Origin: UBA1413 sp964650525
Lineage (GTDB): Bacteria > Bacteroidota > Bacteroidia > Bacteroidales > Prolixibacteraceae
DNA length: 64,000 nucleotides
NCBI GenBank assembly: GCA_964650525.1
Contig: CAZYUA010000008.1
Coordinates: forward strand, 62,001-126,000
Reading direction: 5' to 3'
The position numbers were made by a program, and so were the translations under genes. This document shows positions 8,741 to 16,821 of the stretch, piece by piece; the stretch's first letter is position 1, and every line of letters starts with the position of its first letter. The notes beneath the pieces were generated by a model, which made no database searches, was not told the DNA's origin, and saw only the letters and a program-made list of their open reading frames with translations.

Positions 8741-10276
8741 ATGAATACATTCAACGAAATCAACGAGAAGATCGGGAAGTACCGCTGGACCATCTGTGCC
8801 CTGGTATTTTTCGCCACTACCGTCAACTACCTCGACCGCCAGGTTCTCAGCCTGCTGAAAGACCGGCTCGAGTTGGAGTTCAACTGGAGTGATTCCGACT
8901 ATGCCAATATTGTGTCGGTTTTTCAGTCTGTGTATGCCATCTCCATGTTGTTTGCGGGCAGGATCATCGACTGGCTGGGCACGAGGCTGGGCTATGCCTG
9001 GGCACTGGTAGTCTGGTCGGTAGGGGCTATGATCCACGCTCTGGCCAAGGGAACGGGGGGTTTCATGGTAGCCCGCGGTGTCCTGGGCTTCGGAGAATCG
9101 GGCAACTTCCCGGCGGCCATCAAGGCCATTGCCGAATGGTTCCCCAAAAAGGAGAGGGCCCTCGCCACAGGGATCTTTAATTCCGGAGCCAACGTAGGAG
9201 CCATCCTGGCTCCTCTGACCGTACCCTGGATAGCTAGCCACCTGGGTTGGCAGGCCGCCTTCCTGATCATCGGGGCCATCGGGTTCTCCTGGCTCATTTT
9301 CTGGTTCTGGCTCTACGAGGTTCCTTCCCGCAGCAAAAGAGTGGGAAAAGCAGAATTCGCCTACATCCACAGCGACAATACAGAGGAAACCCGGGAACTC
9401 CCGGCCGCCGCCACTGAACAGGTACCCTGGCTGAAACTCCTGCAGTTTAAGCAGACCTGGGCTTTCAGCTTCGGCAAGTTCATGACCGACGGGGTCTGGT
9501 GGTTCTACCTTTTCTGGCTGCCTGCCTACCTGAAAGCCCAGTACGGCATGACCGGAACCGAAGTGGCCGTACCCCTGGCCGTACTCTATTCCATGTCTAC
9601 CATTGGCAGCATCATGGGAGGCTGGTTCCCCATGTATTTCATCAAAAGAGGCTATGAACCCTATGCCGGCCGGATGCGGGCCATGTTCCTCATCGCTTTG
9701 ATTCCCCTGTTGGTTCTCTCCGCGCAATACCTGGGAACCATCAGTTTCTGGATGCCGGTTCTGATCATCGGCATCGGCACCGCTGCACACCAGGCCTGGT
9801 CTGCCAACATTTTCACCACCGTTTCCGATATGTTTCCCAAGAAAGCGGTGGCAAGCGTCACCGGCATGGGAGGCATGGCCGGCGGACTGGGTGGTATCCT
9901 GATCACCAAGGTCGCCGGCTGGGTCTTCGACGGCTACCGGAGCGCCGGCATCGCCAAATCATGGGTCGCCGCACAGGGCGCCAACCTCGGCGAATTCCTC
10001 AGCAAAATCAAAGATCTGACCCTTCAGAATAAACACGGCGACATCATCAATATCGACAAGGTGGAACTGGGAAGCCTGCCCGCCGAAGTGGCCCAGCAGA
10101 TACAAAACGTAGATCCCGCCCTCTTCGAACAGCTGAAAGAGCTTCAGCAACCCCTGGTGCTGGGGAATATGACCACCGCCTACACCCTGGTCTTCACCTT
10201 CTGCGCCCTGGCGTACCTTATCGCCTGGGCCGTCATGCATTTCCTGGTTCCCAGGTTTAAAAAGATAGAACTGTGA
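8741..10276 (+). CDS. exuT: MFS hexuronate transporter (ExuT-like)
   Basis: The 511-residue protein has the twelve membrane segments of the major facilitator superfamily. Its first segment carries NYLDRQVLSLL, typical of the anion:cation symporter group that includes ExuT, followed by GRIIDWLGTRLGY (motif A) and GESGNFPAAIKAIAEWFPKKER. Between the last two helices (about residues 410-470) is a soluble loop with KIKDLTLQNKHGD, longer than in many homologues. The ATG at 8741 is chosen; an earlier start at 8648 would overlap eda with unrelated sequence. As the last gene of the uronate operon it most likely imports galacturonate or glucuronate with protons or sodium. Confidence 0.82.
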   Translation: MNTFNEINEKIGKYRWTICALVFFATTVNYLDRQVLSLLKDRLELEFNWSDSDYANIVSVFQSVYAISMLFAGRIIDWLGTRLGYAWALVVWSVGAMIHALAKGTGGFMVARGVLGFGESGNFPAAIKAIAEWFPKKERALATGIFNSGANVGAILAPLTVPWIASHLGWQAAFLIIGAIGFSWLIFWFWLYEVPSRSKRVGKAEFAYIHSDNTEETRELPAAATEQVPWLKLLQFKQTWAFSFGKFMTDGVWWFYLFWLPAYLKAQYGMTGTEVAVPLAVLYSMSTIGSIMGGWFPMYFIKRGYEPYAGRMRAMFLIALIPLLVLSAQYLGTISFWMPVLIIGIGTAAHQAWSANIFTTVSDMFPKKAVASVTGMGGMAGGLGGILITKVAGWVFDGYRSAGIAKSWVAAQGANLGEFLSKIKDLTLQNKHGDIINIDKVELGSLPAEVAQQIQNVDPALFEQLKELQQPLVLGNMTTAYTLVFTFCALAYLIAWAVMHFLVPRFKKIEL

Positions 10277-10282
10277 ACATAA

Positions 10283-10307
10283 AAAGCGGGCTTCACCCGC
10301 TTTTTTT
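10283..10307 (+). terminator. Rho-independent terminator of the uronate operon
   Basis: AAAGCGGG at 10283-10290, a five-base loop CTTCA, and CCCGCTTT at 10296-10303 form a perfect stem that runs into a tract of seven T (10301-10307), six bases after the transporter stop codon. Confidence 0.92.
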
Positions 10308-10339
10308 GACAATAGTCCCGATCAACAACCATCTGCAGC

Positions 10340-11551
10340 TTGAAGAAAAAAAGAAACCATCCTTCTGCAGGGGACCATTCCGCCAATTCAGGGTTCAGGA
10401 ATGATGCCCGGGATTTCAGGGTGTTCGGTATAGAACAGATCGACGGCGAGACGCTGCAACAAATGGCCACTGCCATGAAACTCCCGGTGGCCGCCGGTGG
10501 GGCCCTGATGCCGGATGCCCACGTTGGCTACGGACTGCCCATCGGAGGGGTGCTGGCTGCCTGGAATGCCGTCATTCCTTACGGTGTGGGTATGGACATC
10601 GGCTGCCGCATGTGTCTGTCGGTATATCCGCTGCCCCCCCGGATCATCCCCGAGGACAGGGAGAGACTCAAACGCATCCTCATCAGCGAAACCCGCTTCG
10701 GTAACGCCTTTTTCCGTGATACGGGCGACCATGAGCTTTTCGAACGCAGGGAATTCCGGGAGATCCGCTTTCTTGGCGGACTGAAGTCCACCTTTGTCGA
10801 GCAGCTGGGCACCTCAGGACATGGCAACCATTTCGCAGACTTCGGGGAACTGGAGGTTGCGGAACCCACTCCTTTCCTGCCCTTGTCGCCCGGCAATTAC
10901 TTTGCCATTCTCACCCATTCGGGATCACGCAACTTCGGAGCAGAGGTATGCCGTCATTACACCCTGGTGGCGCAGCAGAAACTGGGGCTTTCGGGGGAGG
11001 CCGGACGTCTGGCATGGCTGGCTTCCGACAGCGAGGAGGGGCAGGAGTACTGGCAGGCCATGGAGCTGGCCGGCGATTACTCCCGTGCCAACCATCACTT
11101 CATCCACGACAGACTTTCGGCAGCCCTGGCGGAGACACCCCTGCTCCGCCTGGAAAACCATCACAATTTTGCCTGGAAAGAGAAACTTCCCGGCGGCCAG
11201 GAGGTGATCCTCCACCGCAAGGGCGCCACTCCTGCCGGTGTGGGGCAACTGGCCATTATCCCCGGGACGATGGCCTCACCCGCTTATGTGGTCAGGGGTA
11301 AAGGTTTCGAACCCTCCCTATGCTCCGCAGCCCACGGTGCCGGGCGCTCCATTTCACGAAACAAGGCCAGGGCTGCCTTCGATGAACCAGGTCTGCACCG
11401 CTTCCTGCAACAAGCAGGCGTCGAACTCATCGGTGGCGGAACCGACGAAGCCCCCTATGCCTATAAGGACATCTCTCAGGTGATGGCAGCGCAACAGGAA
11501 ATGGTCGATACCCTGGCTCTCTTCCACCCCAGGATTGTCAGAATGGAATAA
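10340..11551 (+). CDS. rtcB: RtcB-family RNA ligase
   Basis: RtcB joins RNA 3'-phosphate (or 2',3'-cyclic phosphate) ends to 5'-OH ends using GTP and manganese. The 403 residues are close to the E. coli length. Key motifs are MPDAHVGYGLPIGGV (D60, H61), GVGMDIGCRM (D86, C89), GTSGHGNHFADFGE (N163, H164), THSGSRNFG (H193), LENHHNFAW and SAAHGAGRS, where H332 should be the guanylylated residue. The frame opens after a stop at 10313 and has no ATG before the conserved region, so TTG at 10340 is the likely start. It stands alone downstream of a terminator. The role could be RNA repair; no archease (rtcA-like partner) is near. Confidence 0.9.
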   Translation: MKKKRNHPSAGDHSANSGFRNDARDFRVFGIEQIDGETLQQMATAMKLPVAAGGALMPDAHVGYGLPIGGVLAAWNAVIPYGVGMDIGCRMCLSVYPLPPRIIPEDRERLKRILISETRFGNAFFRDTGDHELFERREFREIRFLGGLKSTFVEQLGTSGHGNHFADFGELEVAEPTPFLPLSPGNYFAILTHSGSRNFGAEVCRHYTLVAQQKLGLSGEAGRLAWLASDSEEGQEYWQAMELAGDYSRANHHFIHDRLSAALAETPLLRLENHHNFAWKEKLPGGQEVILHRKGATPAGVGQLAIIPGTMASPAYVVRGKGFEPSLCSAAHGAGRSISRNKARAAFDEPGLHRFLQQAGVELIGGGTDEAPYAYKDISQVMAAQQEMVDTLALFHPRIVRME

Positions 11552-11667
11552 ACTATTCTTCTTTCCTGCCTTTTTGCCTGCAGAGCTTTAAATTCAGCTG
11601 ATCAGAATCCCGGGCAAAGTTATTTCCCCGGAAACCCACGCAAAACGATTGGTCAGTGCCGGAAAAC

Positions 11668-12990
11668 TTAAGATAATATACTGATCACCAGAACTTCCCT
11701 GGTCTCCGGGGTGATCCTGAACCGGTTGTCTATACGGCGGCCGATGATCCAGACCACCTCGCTGCCGCTGTATAGAATCCAGGCTGCCTCCTTCTCCGGT
11801 ATGGAGAGCTTCTCATCCACAAAAAAGTCGCTGATCTTCTTGAATCCGCTCATCCCCAGGGGCTGGAAATACTCTCCCTGACTCCATTTCCTGATCACCA
11901 GCGGGAAACCGAGCCTGGCAGTATCCAGGCAGGCAACACGGGGATCGCGGATTACTTCGAAATCCCCGGCCGGGTGCAACCGGAGGCTCAGCTTCACAGG
12001 ACAGGAAATTTCGCGTGTTTCCCTTTCGATATAAAATAGGGCTTCGCGGGTTTCACCCAATGGCGTAATTATCAGTTCGTTGCGGGCAGTCACCAGGCGG
12101 TGGGTCCGCGATAACCAGATCCTCCCCGGCTCCCCCTCCAGGCTGGAAAAGAGGGCTTCGGCAGTGGCACTGTTGAATCCGTACCGGCTCATCCACTCAA
12201 AAAGCACCAGCCCGGGATGGGGCAGCTTCAGCAAGGCAGAGACGGTGATGGCGGGGGTGCTGCTCCCCTCCGGGGTGATCTTTTTGATCTGCCGGTTTAC
12301 TTCGGTGAGGTAAAAGTCCTCTACACTCCGCAGGTTCATCATGCTTTCCGCCAGGTTGGCCCGGAACGACGGATTGAGTTTCTCCAGCCGGGGAAGAATC
12401 TCATGCCGGATATAGTTTCGCTGGAAACAAACCTCATCGTTGGTGGCATCCTTTCTGAAGAGAATACCGTTGTGGGAGGCCCAGGCTTCGATCTCCTGCC
12501 TGTTGGTGAACAGCAGGGGCCGCACCAGGTATCCCGATTTTTCCCGGAAGCCTGCCAGGCCTCTGATTCCGGTTTTTCGAACCAGGTTTATAAAAAAAGT
12601 CTCGAGAAGATCATCCTGGTGATGCGCTGTGGCAACAGCATCATAGTTCTGACGACTGCGGATCTCTCCGAACCAGCGATAGCGCAGTTCCCGGGCTGCC
12701 ATTTCAACGGATATCCCCGAAAGACGGGCGTATTCCAGCGTGTCGAACGCTTTGACGTGCAGGGGCACATCCAGGGCCAGCGCCCTTTCACGCACCAGCA
12801 TTTCATCGGAGTCGGAGTCGGCGCCCCGCAGCCTGAAATTGCAATGGATGACCCCGTAAGTAAAACCGGCCGCTTCAAACAGATGCCACATCACCATGGA
12901 GTCAATACCGCCACTTACGGCAAGCAGGATCCTGTCCCCCGCCCCGAAGAGCCCCTTGCCGGCAATAAATCCGGTAAACCTGTTGATCAT
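11668..12990 (-). CDS. tilS: tRNA(Ile)-lysidine synthetase
   Basis: TilS uses ATP to attach lysine to C34 of the CAU-anticodon tRNA-Ile, so that it reads AUA. The 440-residue protein begins with the PP-loop LLAVSGGIDSMVMW (SGGIDS at 26-31), followed by HCNFRLRGADSDSDE and TAHHQDDLLETFFINLVRKT, which are specific for the family. The C-terminal domain (about 365-440) includes FKKISDFFVDEKL and resembles TilS_C. It converges on rtcB with a 116 bp gap. This is normally an essential single-copy gene. Confidence 0.95.
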   Translation of the reverse strand: MINRFTGFIAGKGLFGAGDRILLAVSGGIDSMVMWHLFEAAGFTYGVIHCNFRLRGADSDSDEMLVRERALALDVPLHVKAFDTLEYARLSGISVEMAARELRYRWFGEIRSRQNYDAVATAHHQDDLLETFFINLVRKTGIRGLAGFREKSGYLVRPLLFTNRQEIEAWASHNGILFRKDATNDEVCFQRNYIRHEILPRLEKLNPSFRANLAESMMNLRSVEDFYLTEVNRQIKKITPEGSSTPAITVSALLKLPHPGLVLFEWMSRYGFNSATAEALFSSLEGEPGRIWLSRTHRLVTARNELIITPLGETREALFYIERETREISCPVKLSLRLHPAGDFEVIRDPRVACLDTARLGFPLVIRKWSQGEYFQPLGMSGFKKISDFFVDEKLSIPEKEAAWILYSGSEVVWIIGRRIDNRFRITPETREVLVISILS

Positions 12991-13171
12991 AGCTGCTGAC
13001 TGTTTTTCCTCCCCTCAAAGGTCAGATTGTAACCCTGGAAATTTTGGAATTTCCGAAATTCTTTCCGGAGCTGCCAATGAGGCTATTTCTGACTTCCCGG
13101 ACACGGCTGTTTTGAAACTCTGATCCTTTCAGGCACCTCGGGGCACCATGGATATCCGGAACAGCGTCATG

Positions 13172-14449
13172 TCAGGCTGTACCGTGGTTTCCGGAAGGCT
13201 TCAGCGCCTGTTGCTTCAGGGTAAGCGCCGGCACCTGCCGGCAGATGTTCAGGATCACCTCCACCGCCTTCACCATCGACTCCACGGGAATAAACTCGCA
13301 GGGCCCATGAAAATTGTGGCCTCCGGTAAAGAGATTCGGACACGGCACTCCCATCCAGGAGAGGCGGGCGCCGTCGGTGCCGCCTCTCACAGCCCGGATT
13401 TTCGGGGTGACGCCGGCTGCAAGAATCGCATCCCTGGCCAGGTCGACCACATACATCACCGGCTCTATCATCTCCCGCATGTTGTAGTATTGATCCGAAA
13501 TCCGGAGGGTCACCGGTGCATACGCATACTCCCCGTTGATTTTCCCGGCGATCGCTGCCAGCAGTTCTTTTCTCTGCCGGAACCTTTCCCCGTCATGATC
13601 CCTGATAAGAAACTGCAGTTCTGCCTTTTCCACATTTCCCGACTGCGACACCAGGTGGAAAAAGCCCTCGTAGCCTTCGGTCTGGTCGGGTCTTTCCCTT
13701 TCAGGAAGCAGTCCGACGATCCGGTGGGCCAGCAGCAGGGCATTGACCATCTTTCCTTTGGCATCCCCGGGGTGGACACTTTTCCCCTGAATGGAGACCA
13801 GGGCTTGCGCTGCATTGAAATTCTCATACTGAAGTTCTCCAACCTCACCACCATCAAGGGTAAAGGCAAAATCAGCCCCGAAACCGGACACATCAAAACG
13901 GTCGGCTCCCCGGCCTATCTCCTCATCAGGGGTGAAACACACCACGATCTTCCCGTGGCGGATCTGAGGGGTCTCCAGCAGAATCTCCCCGGCGGTTACG
14001 ATTTCAGCAATGCCGGCTTTGTCGTCGGCCCCCAGCAGGGTTCTACCGCTGGAAGTAATCAGCGTCTGCCCGGCATAGGCCTTCAGTTCCGGAAACTCCT
14101 CCGGATCAAGGGTCATCCCCGTTTCCCGGTCAAGGAGTATCTCCCTGCCGTCGTAATCGTCGATAACCCGGGGCTGAACCCCCTCACCGGAAAAATCAGG
14201 ACTGGTATCCATGTGGGCCACAAATCCGACCACCGGCAGATCACCGGAGATATTCGACGGAATCACAGCCCTGACATACCCGTTGACATCCGTTACCACC
14301 TCTGAGAACCCCAGGGATTCCAGCTCGTCTGCCAGGAGCAGGGCAAAAGTCATCTGCTGCGGAGTACTCGGGAATGTGGCGCTGCCGGGGTCCGAAGTGG
14401 TGTGTCTCTGCACATACCGCAGAAAACGTGCGGTTACCTTCTCTTTCAT
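13172..14449 (-). CDS. pepT: Peptidase T (tripeptide aminopeptidase, M20B)
   Basis: PepT removes the N-terminal residue of tripeptides in the cytoplasm with two zinc ions. Family motifs appear in order: FVAHMDTSPDFSG (first metal His and Asp), LLGADDKAGIAEIV (bridging Asp), FTPDEEIGRGADRFDV (catalytic Glu), DGGEVGELQYENFNA, and LFTGGHNFHGPCEFIPV (C-terminal metal His). The start MKEKVTARFLRYV aligns with the E. coli N-terminus; a second ATG lies 12 bp upstream at 14461 with AGGG before it, so either may be used. It follows the gene of unknown function at 14472 closely and is probably co-transcribed with it. Confidence 0.95.
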   Translation of the reverse strand: MKEKVTARFLRYVQRHTTSDPGSATFPSTPQQMTFALLLADELESLGFSEVVTDVNGYVRAVIPSNISGDLPVVGFVAHMDTSPDFSGEGVQPRVIDDYDGREILLDRETGMTLDPEEFPELKAYAGQTLITSSGRTLLGADDKAGIAEIVTAGEILLETPQIRHGKIVVCFTPDEEIGRGADRFDVSGFGADFAFTLDGGEVGELQYENFNAAQALVSIQGKSVHPGDAKGKMVNALLLAHRIVGLLPERERPDQTEGYEGFFHLVSQSGNVEKAELQFLIRDHDGERFRQRKELLAAIAGKINGEYAYAPVTLRISDQYYNMREMIEPVMYVVDLARDAILAAGVTPKIRAVRGGTDGARLSWMGVPCPNLFTGGHNFHGPCEFIPVESMVKAVEVILNICRQVPALTLKQQALKPSGNHGTA

Positions 14450-14471
14450 GGTCCCATCCATTGAGGGTGCC

Positions 14472-15158
14472 CTAAATGTCGTCCGTTCTGAACCCAAATC
14501 CCAACCGCTTGCCGGTGGTCATCTTCGAATGACTGATCTTCTCCATCATCTGGTCAACCGTCGCAATCTTAACCTGTTCGTAGGGCGGCACCAGCAAGTC
14601 AAACTGGATGGAATATTCTATCGCCGTCTCCACAATTTCACGCAGGATTCCGGGGGATATGGTATCAAAGGCAAAATCCTTCATCAGCTCTCCCGTTTGC
14701 CGTTTGCCTTCCACAAAAAAGTGCTTGTCCTTGTTGATGAAAACCCTGGCAACCATGTAGCCCAGGTCGTTCAGCCGGTTGTACCTGAAGCTATCGGCAA
14801 GAAAATTGTAGATCATGATCATCCCGCAATAGCTGCGCAGCGGGTCCTCCACCACGTAGGGGATTTTGTTGACCGGGTGCTTATTGTCGAACTCAAAAAC
14901 ATTGGAATGCATACTGAAAAGAAGAAGGTCCTCACCGACCCGGAATTCCATTTCAAAAGGGCCCTTTTCCTGGAACCGCGGCAGGCTCGCATCCGGGACT
15001 CTGCCCCGGAGAACTTTTATGTAATCCTGTTCCAGTTGCCGCAACACCTTCCGCAAGATCAAAAACGACTCTTCCGTGTTGGAGAAAACCTTTTGCTTGA
15101 CATTGGCCTTGATCTCAAAAGCCTCCATCAGAGACTCCCTGTATTCCTTATTGGTCAT
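14472..15158 (-). CDS. Conserved protein of unknown function
   Basis: I do not recognise a named family. The 228-residue protein is soluble, with no signal peptide or membrane segment, and looks alpha/beta with a helical first third (EYRESLMEAFEIKANVKQKV, then ILRKVLRQLEQDY). The middle has PFEMEFRVGEDLLLFSMHSN and the sequence LRSYCGMIMIYNFLADSFRYN. The ATG at 15158 is preferred over one 48 bp earlier, because the added residues look unrelated. It is the upstream gene of a probable pepT operon, 22 bp before the chosen pepT start, and is divergent from the ECF sigma gene. Codon use looks like its neighbours, so this is a genuine gene. Confidence 0.75.
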   Translation of the reverse strand: MTNKEYRESLMEAFEIKANVKQKVFSNTEESFLILRKVLRQLEQDYIKVLRGRVPDASLPRFQEKGPFEMEFRVGEDLLLFSMHSNVFEFDNKHPVNKIPYVVEDPLRSYCGMIMIYNFLADSFRYNRLNDLGYMVARVFINKDKHFFVEGKRQTGELMKDFAFDTISPGILREIVETAIEYSIQFDLLVPPYEQVKIATVDQMMEKISHSKMTTGKRLGFGFRTDDI

Positions 15159-15219
15159 GATCCTGATTTTACCGACTAAAATTAAACTTTTTTGTAATGA
15201 ATTCACCGGTTGTACGTCT

Positions 15220-15227
15220 TACTTTTG
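15220..15227 (+). promoter_or_regulatory. Candidate -7 box of the ECF sigma operon
   Basis: TACTTTTG matches the Bacteroidota -7 consensus TAnnTTTG, 27 nt before the sigma factor ATG. The nearest TTTG (15191-15194) is 25 nt upstream, further than the usual 19-21, so the -33 element is uncertain. Confidence 0.35.
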
Positions 15228-15254
15228 AACAACGCGCAACAGAACCAGGGAATC

Positions 15255-15788
15255 ATGCAGGGCAGCGAATTTAAAACCAGGGTTATACCACTGAGCAACA
15301 AGCTGCTGCGGTTTGCCGGGTGTTTTCTGAACAATGGTGAGGATGCCCGCGATGCTGTACAAGACGTTCTTTTGAAGCTGTGGGAAAAAAGAGATACGCT
15401 CGATACGGTTAACAACCTCGGGGCCTATGCTATGCAGGTCACCCGCAACCTTTGTCTCGACAGGATCCGTGCTTCGCGTTCCATGTCGGAAAACCTGCCG
15501 GGAGAGCTGACCCTGGCGGGCAAAACAGAAGAACTTCCTGACCGATCGGAATGGGAAGACACCGCCGGCTGGCTCCTGAAACTGATGAACCGCCTGCCGG
15601 AACAACAAAAATCCGTCATCTTCCTGCGCGATGTGGAACAGATGGAATACGACCAAATTGCCGCCATCACCGGACTGGAACTCAACAACCTCCGGGTGAC
15701 CCTCTCCCGGGCAAGAAAACAGGTGAGAGATGAACTGATAAAATTGTGGAAAAATGAAGAAAGAAGAGATCGACAGATTGCTGGATAA
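15255..15788 (+). CDS. RNA polymerase sigma factor, ECF subfamily
   Basis: The 177-residue protein has sigma region 2 (about 12-80, with EDARDAVQDVLLKLWEKRD and QVTRNLCLDRIRASR) and region 4 (about 112-165, with LPEQQKSVIFLRDVEQMEY and NNLRVTLSRARKQVRDEL). The ATG at 15255 has CAGGG five bases upstream and starts the canonical domain; an earlier start adds unrelated residues. The last 35 bases overlap the next gene, a membrane protein of anti-sigma type. ECF factors in this phylum usually answer cell-envelope signals and often autoregulate, but the signal cannot be told here. Confidence 0.93.
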   Translation: MQGSEFKTRVIPLSNKLLRFAGCFLNNGEDARDAVQDVLLKLWEKRDTLDTVNNLGAYAMQVTRNLCLDRIRASRSMSENLPGELTLAGKTEELPDRSEWEDTAGWLLKLMNRLPEQQKSVIFLRDVEQMEYDQIAAITGLELNNLRVTLSRARKQVRDELIKLWKNEERRDRQIAG

Positions 15789-16281
15789 ATACTTCGAGGC
15801 GGAGACTACCCTCGAAGAGGAAAAGCTGCTGGCTCTCTTTTTCAGGCAGACTGAACTTCCCGCCGAACTGGAACCCCTCAGGGTCTGGTTCGACACCGTG
15901 GGAACCGGGGAAGCAGCTGTTCCGGACAGCGGTTTCGGGGAAGAGATGATGGAAAAGTTCCGACAGGTTGAGCGCCACACAAAATTCCGGGTTCTCCGGA
16001 TGACACTCTTTGGTATGGCCGCCACCTTGCTCATCGCTCTGGGAACTACCTTCCTGGCAAGACAACATAACCCATACCCCGACACCTTCGACGACCCTGA
16101 ATTAGCCATGTCCTATGCCGGAAAAACCCTTCAGTATGTTGCAGAAAAATACAACCACGGAATGGGAGCTCTCCGCCCTCTGCGAAAAGTCGACGAAGCC
16201 GCCCTGATGTACGACCAAAGCTTCAGCAGCCTCAACAAAGGCTTCAAGGAAATACAGAAAATTCAAGAAATCATTCAATAA
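15754..16281 (+). CDS. Probable anti-sigma factor, single-span membrane protein
   Basis: The 175-residue protein has a cytoplasmic N-terminal part beginning EEIDRLLDKYFEAETTLEEE, typical of Bacteroidota proteins encoded next to ECF sigma factors, and one membrane helix (about 83-102, MTLFGMAATLLIALGTTFLA). About 70 residues follow outside the membrane, ending in a charged helix. It overlaps the sigma gene, so the two are translationally coupled. No zinc-binding HxxxCxxC motif is present. Position and topology support the anti-sigma role; direct evidence is lacking. Confidence 0.65.
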   Translation: MKKEEIDRLLDKYFEAETTLEEEKLLALFFRQTELPAELEPLRVWFDTVGTGEAAVPDSGFGEEMMEKFRQVERHTKFRVLRMTLFGMAATLLIALGTTFLARQHNPYPDTFDDPELAMSYAGKTLQYVAEKYNHGMGALRPLRKVDEAALMYDQSFSSLNKGFKEIQKIQEIIQ

Positions 16282-16289
16282 ACAGAAAA

Positions 16290-16799
16290 ATGAAAAAGAT
16301 TATCGTATGGATAGCCTTGATGGTACCTATGGTGCTGTCTGCTCAGAAAAGCCCGGTTGACAGGCTCTTTGACAAATATGCCAACCAGGATGGATTCACC
16401 ACCATCAACATTTCGGGAAAGTTGCTGAAAATCGCCGGAAAACTGGACGCCGGTGACCCGGAGACCAACCGGATGCTTGCCAACCTCTCCGGCATCAGGA
16501 TTCTCTCGGTCGAAGATAAAAGCCTTAACCAGAAGCTCGACTTCTATAAGGAACTCAACGATGACGGATTCTTCCGGAACAACACCTACGAACCCCTGAT
16601 GGAGATCACCGAGAAAAATGAAGTGGTCCGTTTCTTTTCGCAGGATGCAGGCGGAGGCAAGATCTCGGAACTGCTCCTGGTGATCGGAGGAAAGGAGAAT
16701 ACCCTGATCAGCATCCGGGGACTCATAGACCCGGAAAATATCGGGAAGATCACCGGAGCCCTCGATATCGAGATATCTGCCGACCCGGAGAAAAAATAG
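16290..16799 (+). CDS. DUF4252 domain protein, exported
   Basis: The 169-residue protein has a signal peptide (about 1-18, ending LSAQ) and then a DUF4252-like body beginning SPVDRLFDKYANQDGFTTI. It contains two blocks typical of the family: INISGKLLKIAGKL and a C-terminal stretch on SELLLVIGGKENTLISIRG. It starts nine bases after the anti-sigma-like gene and completes a three-gene operon. DUF4252 proteins are often found downstream of ECF sigma genes in Bacteroides relatives; the biochemical role is unknown. It may be the envelope component that the sigma system controls or senses. Confidence 0.75.
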   Translation: MKKIIVWIALMVPMVLSAQKSPVDRLFDKYANQDGFTTINISGKLLKIAGKLDAGDPETNRMLANLSGIRILSVEDKSLNQKLDFYKELNDDGFFRNNTYEPLMEITEKNEVVRFFSQDAGGGKISELLLVIGGKENTLISIRGLIDPENIGKITGALDIEISADPEKK

Positions 16800-16821
16800 A
16801 AAATGAATCTCGCGCGGGGGG

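Noticed and set aside
13148..14305. Long plus-strand frame of 385 codons
   Set aside because: It lies fully opposite pepT, which has all the metal-binding motifs; the plus-strand translation has no domain features.
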